Source: Bacillota bacterium
GTDB taxonomy: Bacteria; Bacillota_C; Negativicutes; JAEYSJ01
DNA: 16,442 bases
NCBI GenBank assembly: GCA_023434855.1
Contig: JAEYSJ010000380.1
Coordinates: forward strand, 1 to 16,442
Reading direction: 5' to 3'
Below, piece by piece: positions 1 to 5,850 of the stretch. The translations under genes and the position numbers were made by a program. The notes beneath the pieces were generated by a model, which saw only the letters and a list, made by a program, of their open reading frames with translations, did not search any database and was not told where the DNA came from. Every line of letters starts with the position of its first letter. Positions within the stretch are counted from its first letter, which is position 1.

Positions 1-150
1 TCTTTAGAATATCACTCTAAGGGAATTCTTGTCCATCATTAGCAATCGAATCGGTGAAGATATATTTATTATTACAAAACTCAGTGCAATATCACATTTT
101 AATCAAGGCACCCACTAAGTAAGTATGCCACGGAGTACAGGAAATAAGTA

Positions 151-183
151 AACGTTAATGTCATATGTATAGACATTAACGTT
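151..183 (-). terminator. Perfect 12-bp inverted repeat, possible terminator of the coat-like gene
   Basis: The arms at 151-162 and 172-183 are exact reverse complements (AACGTTAATGTC and GACATTAACGTT) around a 9-nt loop. The site lies about 60 bases past the stop of the minus-strand Cys-rich gene. On that strand the stem is followed by a T-rich stretch, not a clean T-run. It could be a weak terminator or a palindromic protein-binding site. Bases 1-150 hold no ORF I can support; a short open frame entering from the left edge ends at 42. Confidence 0.35.
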
Positions 184-244
184 GTTATTGCCACTAAGCC
201 CGGAATCTACCAGTCAGGAAACCAAAATATAGGGATTGTTAAAA

Positions 245-610
245 TTAATACCAACCCATTTGTCCGTCCCTAGGTTTTGGCGTACAGTTGGGAAAACAAG
301 GAGTGCTTGAACTTGGACTGCAATTGGGATTAGGGCTGCAATTTGGAAAGCAAGGAGCATTTGGATTGGGATTGCAGCTGGGAAAGCAAGTTGAAGACGG
401 ATTGCAGCTGGGATAGCAACCAGAACTTGGACGGCAGCCAGAACTGGGACGGCAACCGGAGCTTGGACGGCAGCCGGAACTTGGAAAGCAACCGGAGCTT
501 GGACGACAGCCAGAACTGGGACGGCAGCCCGAACTTGGATGATACGGGCGTCCTTCTTCATCGAAAAATATTATTTCGGGATATTCATCCCATTCGAACC
601 TATTACTCAT
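245..610 (-). CDS. Cys/Pro/Ser-rich tandem-repeat protein, spore coat- or exosporium-like (function unproven)
   Basis: This is a 121-aa protein with an acidic N-terminus (residues 1-24) and no signal peptide or membrane segment. Residues 25-65 are seven hexapeptides, Pro-Ser-Ser-Gly-Cys plus a variable Arg, Phe or Tyr. They are encoded by contiguous 18-bp units (about 416-538). Looser Pro/Asn/Ser/Cys repeats such as FPSC, NPNAPC and FPNC run to about residue 109. I count 15 cysteines. The start at 610 is chosen over an upstream in-frame ATG (700) because AGAGGAGGA (621-629) lies 10 bases before it. Cys-rich low-complexity proteins of this kind are common in spore coats, where disulfides cross-link them, and a sigma-K-like promoter precedes the gene. 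Metal binding or another surface role is possible. I do not recognise a named family. Confidence 0.75.
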   Translation of the reverse strand: MSNRFEWDEYPEIIFFDEEGRPYHPSSGCRPSSGCRPSSGCFPSSGCRPSSGCRPSSGCRPSSGCYPSCNPSSTCFPSCNPNPNAPCFPNCSPNPNCSPSSSTPCFPNCTPKPRDGQMGWY

Positions 611-645
611 AAAATTAAAATCCTCCTCTATACATAACTTTATTT

Positions 646-674
646 CATAATATGCGGATCTTGCTGCAAAGGTT
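646..674 (-). promoter_or_regulatory. Sigma-K-like promoter candidate for the Cys-rich gene
   Basis: Read on the minus strand, AACC (674-671) is followed 17 bases after its AC by CATATTATG (654-646). The Bacillus sigma-K consensus is AC, about 16-17 bases, then CATAnnnTA. The match is complete except for the last base. It would place the transcript start about 30 bases before the ATG at 610. Such short matches can occur by chance, so support rests mainly on the nature of the gene. Confidence 0.3.
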
Positions 675-695
675 CCTTGTGGCGAGTTAACGAAA

Positions 696-723
696 AACAA
701 ATCGGCCTCTTGGCTGATTTGTT
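696..723 (-). terminator. Stem-loop between the Cys-rich gene and kdp, terminator-like on the minus strand
   Basis: Arms 696-707 and 712-723 pair over 12 positions (one a G-T wobble) with a TCTT loop. On the minus strand the stem runs into TTTTT (697-693), which fits an intrinsic terminator. It lies upstream of the proposed promoter of the 245-610 gene, so it may insulate that gene from read-through. No minus-strand gene is visible upstream of it. On the plus strand it is also followed by a T-rich stretch (718-724). Confidence 0.45.
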
Positions 724-1012
724 TGTGGCATTTCGTACACTTTGCTGGATTTCGTGTACTTATTTACACAGTATCAGTTCATATATAAAGTAAAAAATAT
801 TTATATTAAGATAAAAACGGCCATACTATTTTGGTATTTGGATACAACATTAAAACAAGTCAGGATGTGCCAGACTGGCATAATACTTGCTTATTTTTTA
901 ATATAAACTATATATTCTTGACAAAATTTTTACACTTTCTGACCCTTATTTTACCGCATCTTTACAGCGGATGGGGTTACTATATAGGTGTAACAGTAAT
1001 TTTTTTGAAAGA
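724..1012 (+). promoter_or_regulatory. kdp upstream region with a -35-like TTGACA
   Basis: This A/T-rich gap contains no gene; the open frame from 831 is only the region before the true kdpF start. TTGACA at 918-923 is a good -35 match, but no clear -10 sits 16-18 bases downstream. The nearest A/T-rich match is around 945-951. A GTACAC/GTGTAC inverted pair is at 735-740 and 754-759. I see no c-di-AMP (ydaO-type) riboswitch motifs. kdp operons are normally induced by KdpDE at low K+, but the operator cannot be fixed here. Confidence 0.25.
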
Positions 1013-1025
1013 AGAGGGATGCAAA

Positions 1026-1112
1026 TTGACTGACTTGTGGTTAGCCGGAGGGATTACGGTTTTGCTGTTCTTGTATTTAGTTTATGCATTAATGAAACCG
1101 GAGGAGTTTTAA
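1026..1112 (+). CDS. kdpF: KdpF, small stabilising subunit of the K+-transporting ATPase
   Basis: The product is 28 aa: a single hydrophobic helix (about residues 4-23) ending in ALMKPEEF. That is the usual KdpF pattern, one membrane span followed by a short Pro-Glu-Phe tail. KdpF sits at the membrane and stabilises the KdpABC complex. The start is TTG at 1026. It is chosen because GAAGAGGGA (1011-1019) lies about 7 bases upstream and because KdpF proteins are about 25-30 aa; the longer open frame back to 831 is not KdpF-like. The stop is one base before the kdpA ATG, so translational coupling is likely. It is first in kdpFABC and is often missed in annotation because of its size. Confidence 0.85.
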   Translation: MTDLWLAGGITVLLFLYLVYALMKPEEF

Positions 1113-1113
1113 A

Positions 1114-2823
1114 ATGACTAATGACTTAATGATGTTTATTCTATACTTAATTGTTTTACTTGCATTGGCCTGGCCGCTTGGTAAGTTTATGGCCAAAGTG
1201 TTTACGGGGGAAAAGACTATATTCGACTTTGTTTTTAATCCTACGGCAAAGTTAATCTACCGCCTTACCGGCACAAAAGAAACCGAAGAAATGAATTGGA
1301 AACAATATGCTGTTGCACTCTTACTCTTCAATTTTCTCGGTATGATTATGGTATATCTCATCCAAATTCTACAGGGTATTCTGCCATTCAACCCTGAAAA
1401 ACTGCCCGGGGTTGACCCCTGGCATCTGGCTTTGAATACAGCGGTAAGTTTTATGACCAACACCAACTGGCAGGCTTACACCCCTGAGACCACCATGAGT
1501 TACTTTACCCAGATGACTGTCCTGACAGTACAGAACTTTCTGTCCGCGGCCACCGGTCTTACGGTAGCGATAGCCCTGATTCGCGGTCTTACCCGCAAAA
1601 CCGCGGAAACCATCGGCAATTTCTGGGTTGATATGGTGCGTAGCGTCCTATGGGTGTTACTGCCGCTATCAATAATCTTTACCTTAATCCTTGTCCAGCA
1701 GGGAGTGCTACAAAACCTGTCCCCCTATCTCACCGCGCAAACACTGGATGGCGGCGCTGAACAAAAACTGGCCATGGGACCTGTCGCCTCCCAGGAAGCG
1801 ATAAAAATGCTGGGAACCAATGGCGGTGGTTTCTTTAACGCCAACTCGGCCCATCCTTTTGAGAATCCCACGCCTTTCAGCAACTTCCTGCAAGTGCTCA
1901 GCATTTTCCTGATTCCCGCCGGACTGGTATTTACTTTCGGCCATATGGCGCAGGACCGGCGCCAGGGATATGCGATTATTGCCACAATGATTCTGCTCTT
2001 TATTCTCATGCTTGGCACTCTCTATATGAGTGAACTATACGGAAATCCGCTTTTGAGTTCTTTGGGCGTAAACAGCCCCACTTCCATGGAAGGAAAGGAA
2101 GTCCGTTTCGGCATCGGCGGATCAGCGCTGTTTGCCACTGCTACCACTGCCGCCTCCTGTGGCGCAGTTAACAGCATGCATGACAGTTTTACACCCATTG
2201 CCGGTTTAATTACCATGCTGCAGATTAAGCTGGGTGAAATCATCTTTGGCGGGGTGGGTGCTGGTTTCTACGGCATGATGATGTTTGTCATCATAACCGT
2301 TTTCATTGTTGGCCTGATGGTTGGCCGCACCCCTGAATACCTCGGGAAAAAAATTGAAGCATGGGAAACGAAAATGGCAACCCTGGCGATTCTCATTCCC
2401 TCAGTCGTAATTCTTATTGGTTCCGGCATTGCGTCAGTTATTGATCAGGGTACCTCGGCAACTGCCAACCCCGGTCCCCATGGCTTGAGTGAAATAATCT
2501 ACGCCTTCGCTTCTGCCGCCGGCAATAACGGCAGCGCTTTTGCAGGCCTCAGCGCCAATAGTCCTTTTTACAACCTTATGCTGGCATTAAACATGTATAT
2601 TGGCCGCTTTGGCGTGATTATCCCTGCACTGTCGATAGCAGGCAGTATGGCTGCCAAAAAAATATCACCGCCGGGACCGGGTACCTTCCCCACAACCAAC
2701 TGGTTATTTGTGGCCTTGCTTGCCAGCATTGTATTAATCGTCGGTGCCCTGACCTTCTTCCCGGTATTGTCATTAGGGCCGATTGTTGAGCAATTGTTAA
2801 TGTTACAAGGTAAAACTTTCTAA
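1114..2823 (+). CDS. kdpA: KdpA, potassium-binding and translocating subunit of KdpFABC
   Basis: The protein has 569 aa, the usual KdpA length (about 557-570). It is a polytopic membrane protein of the K+ transporter superfamily and forms the selectivity filter through which K+ enters the complex. All four pore-loop motifs are present: TNTNWQAY from residue 115, GTNGGGFFNANS from 234, SCGAVNSMHDSF from 348, and GNNGSAFAGL from 470. Hydrophobic segments fill the rest. Its ATG follows GGAGGAG (about 1100-1106), which lies inside the end of kdpF. kdpB starts 18 bases after the stop. The protein looks full length and intact, so high-affinity K+ scavenging is expected. Regulators kdpD/kdpE are not in the window. 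Confidence 0.98.
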   Translation: MTNDLMMFILYLIVLLALAWPLGKFMAKVFTGEKTIFDFVFNPTAKLIYRLTGTKETEEMNWKQYAVALLLFNFLGMIMVYLIQILQGILPFNPEKLPGVDPWHLALNTAVSFMTNTNWQAYTPETTMSYFTQMTVLTVQNFLSAATGLTVAIALIRGLTRKTAETIGNFWVDMVRSVLWVLLPLSIIFTLILVQQGVLQNLSPYLTAQTLDGGAEQKLAMGPVASQEAIKMLGTNGGGFFNANSAHPFENPTPFSNFLQVLSIFLIPAGLVFTFGHMAQDRRQGYAIIATMILLFILMLGTLYMSELYGNPLLSSLGVNSPTSMEGKEVRFGIGGSALFATATTAASCGAVNSMHDSFTPIAGLITMLQIKLGEIIFGGVGAGFYGMMMFVIITVFIVGLMVGRTPEYLGKKIEAWETKMATLAILIPSVVILIGSGIASVIDQGTSATANPGPHGLSEIIYAFASAAGNNGSAFAGLSANSPFYNLMLALNMYIGRFGVIIPALSIAGSMAAKKISPPGPGTFPTTNWLFVALLASIVLIVGALTFFPVLSLGPIVEQLLMLQGKTF

Positions 2824-2841
2824 AAAGAGGAGAGTATAGAT

Positions 2842-4872
2842 ATGAGTTCTCGCCAGAGTTTCAATAAAGAAATAATGGGCGAAGCTATCCGCGACGCCTT
2901 TCGTAAACTACATCCCAAGACGCAGTTCCGAAATCCGGTAATGTTTATTGTATATATCGGTTCATTTTTGACTACCGCCTTAATGCTCCGTGACATCATG
3001 GCAGGAAATACGGCCCATGTCGCCTTCTCCCTGCAAATCACTTTATGGCTATGGTTCACCGTATTATTCGCCAATTTCGCTGAGGCGGTTGCCGAAGGCC
3101 GGGGCAAAGCCCAGGCCCAGGCGCTGAGAAACGCCCGGACTCAGACCAAAGCCACTAAAATAGTGGGCAGTTCCACTAAACAGGTGGATGCGACAGAGCT
3201 GCGTAAAGGCGACATCGTTATGGTAAAAGCCGGCGAATTTATCCCCGGTGACGGTGAGGTAATTGAAGGCATGGCATCTGTTGACGAAAGCGCTGTAACC
3301 GGCGAATCAGCACCGGTAATCCGGGAATCAGGGGGCGACAAATCATCCGTCACCGGTGGCACCCGGGTATTGTCCGACTGGATTAAAATCCGGATCACTG
3401 CCAATCCGGGGGAAACTTTCCTTGACCGGATGATTACTCTGGTTGAAGGCGCGAAACGGCAAAAAACTCCGAACGAAATTGCTCTTACCATTTTACTTGT
3501 CGGTTTGACGCTGATTTTCTTGGTAGCTGTTGCGACAATCGAACCCTTTGCCGTTTATTCCGGCACATTAATCTCAGTCGCCATGCTGGTTTCGCTGCTG
3601 GTCTGCCTAATTCCCACCACCATCGGCGGCCTCTTAAGTTCAATCGGTATTGCCGGTATGGACCGGCTGTTAAAAAGGAATGTGCTGGCAATGTCCGGCC
3701 GGGCGGTTGAGGCTGCAGGTGACGTTAATGTACTGCTTTTGGATAAAACCGGAACCATTACCCTGGGCAACCGCATGGCAACCGAGTTTGTTCCCGCCCC
3801 GGGAGTGGAAGAAAATCAGCTGGCAGATGCCGCCCAGCTGTCATCCCTGGCCGATGAAACGCCGGAAGGACGCAGCATTGTTGTCCTGGCCAAAGAAAAA
3901 TACAACTTACGGGAACGTGATTTACACACACTTGGTGCGGAATTCATTCCGTTTACAGCGCAAACAAGGATGAGCGGCGTTAATATTAAAGGACAACAGA
4001 TCAGAAAAGGCTCAATGGACGCCATTCAGAAATATATTGACGAACAGGGCGGAATTTTTCCGGAAGCGGTAAAAAACGCCTGTGAGAAAGTTGGCAAAGC
4101 AGGCGGGACGCCGCTTGTTGTTGCGCAGGGAAACCAGGTGCTTGGCACCATTTATCTGAAAGACATTGTAAAAGGCGGCATTAAGGAACGGTTTAGAGAC
4201 TTACGGAAAATGGGCATCAAGACTGTTATGATCACCGGCGACAATCCACTGACCGCTGCCGCTATTGCTGCGGAAGCAGGGGTAGATGATTTCCTGGCTG
4301 AGGCTACACCGGAAGCCAAACTTAAAATGATTCGCGATTACCAGGATAAAGGCATGCTTGTAGCCATGACAGGCGACGGAACCAATGATGCCCCGGCCCT
4401 GGCCCAGGCCGATGTGGGGGTGGCAATGAACAGCGGTACCCAGGCGGCCAAAGAGGCCGGCAACATGGTTGACCTTGACAGCAATCCGACCAAACTTATT
4501 GAAATCGTGGAAATCGGCAAACAGCTCTTAATGACCCGCGGTTCTCTCACGACCTTCAGTATTGCCAATGATGTGGCAAAATACTTTGCCATCATTCCCG
4601 CCATGTTCGCCGCAGCCTATCCGGCGATGAATATCTTTAATATTATGCGGCTGGCTACACCCGAGAGTGCGGTATTAAGTGCCGTAATATTCAACGCCCT
4701 CATTATTGTCGCCCTCATCCCATTGGCCCTGCGCGGCGTAAAATATCAACCCTTTGGGGCAAGTGTAATTCTCAGGAGAAATCTGCTGATTTACGGCGTC
4801 GGCGGACTGATTGTACCCTTTATCGGCATTAAAATAATTGATATGATTATTGTTGCCCTAAGATTGATATGA
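2842..4872 (+). CDS. kdpB: KdpB, catalytic P-type ATPase subunit of the K+ transporter
   Basis: The protein has 676 aa, normal for KdpB. It hydrolyses ATP to drive K+ uptake through KdpA. The P-type ATPase motifs are in order: TGES at 153-156 (actuator dephosphorylation loop), [11 protein letters not shown] at 255-265 (the membrane helix with the conserved Pro), DKTGTIT at 301-307 with Asp301 the predicted phosphorylated residue, TGDN at 465-468, and TGDGTNDAP at 510-518. Membrane segments lie near the N-terminus, around 215-265, and at the C-terminus. In E. coli the TGES serine is an inhibitory phosphorylation site; the equivalent here is Ser156. AGAGGAG (2826-2832) lies 9 bases before the ATG. 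No motif residue is missing. Confidence 0.98.
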   Translation: MSSRQSFNKEIMGEAIRDAFRKLHPKTQFRNPVMFIVYIGSFLTTALMLRDIMAGNTAHVAFSLQITLWLWFTVLFANFAEAVAEGRGKAQAQALRNARTQTKATKIVGSSTKQVDATELRKGDIVMVKAGEFIPGDGEVIEGMASVDESAVTGESAPVIRESGGDKSSVTGGTRVLSDWIKIRITANPGETFLDRMITLVEGAKRQKTPNEIALTILLVGLTLIFLVAVATIEPFAVYSGTLISVAMLVSLLVCLIPTTIGGLLSSIGIAGMDRLLKRNVLAMSGRAVEAAGDVNVLLLDKTGTITLGNRMATEFVPAPGVEENQLADAAQLSSLADETPEGRSIVVLAKEKYNLRERDLHTLGAEFIPFTAQTRMSGVNIKGQQIRKGSMDAIQKYIDEQGGIFPEAVKNACEKVGKAGGTPLVVAQGNQVLGTIYLKDIVKGGIKERFRDLRKMGIKTVMITGDNPLTAAAIAAEAGVDDFLAEATPEAKLKMIRDYQDKGMLVAMTGDGTNDAPALAQADVGVAMNSGTQAAKEAGNMVDLDSNPTKLIEIVEIGKQLLMTRGSLTTFSIANDVAKYFAIIPAMFAAAYPAMNIFNIMRLATPESAVLSAVIFNALIIVALIPLALRGVKYQPFGASVILRRNLLIYGVGGLIVPFIGIKIIDMIIVALRLI

Positions 4873-4897
4873 CTTTACTGAAAGGAGCGGGAAAAAA

Positions 4898-5476
4898 ATG
4901 TTGAGATCTATTATAAATTCTTTGACAATGTTGATCGTTATCACGCTGCTTACCGGACTGGGTTATCCTTTGGCCATGACCGGCCTGGCCCAGGTTCTTT
5001 TTCCCTACCAGGCAAACGGGTCAATTATTGTCCATAATGGCAAGCTTATTGGATCAGCATTGATCGGACAGAGCTTTACAAGCGCCGGTTATTTTCATGG
5101 CCGCCCATCAGCAGCCGGCCAGGATGGCTATGATGCCACCAGTTCAGGCGGCTCTAACCTCGGACCGACTAACAAAAAATTAATGGATACAGTATCTGAT
5201 ACTATTGCCAAAGTCCGCGATGAAAATCAGCTTGATCAGCAAAAGCCTATTCCGTCTGACCTGGTACTTGCTTCAGGCAGCGGACTGGACCCGGATATTT
5301 CCCCGGCTGCAGCCTACCTGCAAGTAGAACGGGTAGCAAATGAACGGGGATTAGCAGTTGACCAGGTACGCAAACTCGTCGACAGCCATGTTCAAGACCG
5401 TCAGTTAGGTATATTGGGTGAACCCCGGGTAAACGTGCTTGAACTAAACTTAGCTCTGGATGCTCTTAAACACTAA
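4898..5476 (+). CDS. kdpC: KdpC, single-span subunit of the K+-transporting ATPase
   Basis: The protein has 192 aa, the usual KdpC size. One N-terminal membrane helix (about residues 7-30) is followed by a soluble outer domain. Family motifs are present: GSALIGQSF, YFHGRPSA, the SSGGSNLGPTN stretch, and SGSGLDPDISPAAA ahead of a basic helix with VERVANERGL. KdpC helps assemble the complex and assists high-affinity K+ binding. AAAGGAG (4881-4887) precedes the ATG by 10 bases, and kdpB ends 25 bases upstream, so it is the last gene of kdpFABC. A hairpin 19 bases after the stop, shared with the convergent small gene, probably ends the operon. No kdpD-like gene follows. Confidence 0.97.
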   Translation: MLRSIINSLTMLIVITLLTGLGYPLAMTGLAQVLFPYQANGSIIVHNGKLIGSALIGQSFTSAGYFHGRPSAAGQDGYDATSSGGSNLGPTNKKLMDTVSDTIAKVRDENQLDQQKPIPSDLVLASGSGLDPDISPAAAYLQVERVANERGLAVDQVRKLVDSHVQDRQLGILGEPRVNVLELNLALDALKH

Positions 5477-5495
5477 GATTATATAATATAAAAAA

Positions 5496-5513
5496 AGGTG
5501 GCGATTGCCACCT
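5496..5513 (-). terminator. Hairpin terminator between kdpC and the convergent small gene
   Basis: AGGTGGC (5496-5502) and GCCACCT (5507-5513) form a 7-bp G/C-rich stem with a GATT loop. On the minus strand it is followed by six or more Ts (complement of 5491-5496), a textbook intrinsic terminator for the 5512-5652 gene, whose stop codon overlaps the stem base. On the plus strand the tail TAATGTTT is weaker, so it may only partly stop kdp transcripts. Confidence 0.8.
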
Positions 5514-5652
5514 AATGTTTGACATTATCTTTGTCAGTTGAAGTGTTTCTGGATAACGTAGTTCCAGTATTAGCATCCTTTTGGTCCTTAGATTTTTGGC
5601 GAGCATGGAACTGGTCAATATTTTTGCCGCCAATATTTTTACTGCCACTCAT
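5512..5652 (-). CDS. Small hydrophilic 46-aa protein, unknown function
   Basis: The ORF starts with ATG at 5652 and ends with TAG at 5512-5514. It is preceded by a near-perfect ribosome binding site, GGAGGTG (5664-5658), 5 bases before the ATG. The stop runs directly into an intrinsic terminator, so the locus has the full layout of a short monocistronic gene. The product begins MSGSKNIGGKNIDQFHARQK and is rich in Lys, Asp, Asn, Gln, Ser and Thr. It has no Cys, no Trp and no hydrophobic stretch, so it is probably cytosolic and partly disordered. An internal repeat, KNIGGKNI, is visible near the N-terminus. Small acid-soluble spore proteins share its size and polarity, but I see no family signature. 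Function unknown. Confidence 0.7.
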   Translation of the reverse strand: MSGSKNIGGKNIDQFHARQKSKDQKDANTGTTLSRNTSTDKDNVKH

Positions 5653-5824
5653 GACATCACCTCCATTCTAGTATGAACAACAATCAGTTAAACAACGCCT
5701 TTGGTATTTATTTTGTAATTTCTCTTTAATAGTCTTGCTCATTAGACCAAAATTATGTTCCCATATTTGTGCATTTTCAGCAGCCGGAAATGCAGCACTT
5801 ATCACGGATTGTATAAAAAAAGTG

Positions 5825-5850
5825 TAAAAAATAATGAAGAGACCATTATT
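5825..5850 (-). terminator. Terminator of the GGDEF/HD-GYP gene
   Basis: On the minus strand AATAATG (5850-5844), a 7-nt loop and CATTATT (5836-5830) form a 7-bp stem followed by TTTTT (5829-5825). The stem overlaps the TAA stop of the signalling gene. It is A/T-rich, hence probably modest in strength. Between here and 5665 I see no supportable gene. Confidence 0.6.

Noticed and set aside
416..538. Tandem 18-bp repeats that might suggest a CRISPR-like or satellite array
   Set aside because: The units are contiguous with no spacers and keep frame in a coding sequence with a good ribosome site; they are protein repeats.
735..759. GTACAC/GTGTAC inverted pair upstream of kdp as a KdpE-type operator
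   Set aside because: It is only 6 bp and far upstream of the start, and does not resemble the KdpE site closely enough to claim.
831..1025. Upstream extension of the kdpF frame to 93 aa
   Set aside because: No ribosome site at 831, KdpF proteins are about 28 aa, and a proper site precedes the TTG at 1026.
5466..5648. 60-aa minus-strand ORF
   Set aside because: It overlaps the 46-aa gene in another frame, runs through the terminator and into kdpC, and lacks a ribosome site.
5669..5675. CATACTA on the minus strand, matching a sigma-G -10 element
   Set aside because: It lies so close to the 46-aa gene that transcription would begin inside the ribosome binding site, and no -35 match is spaced correctly.
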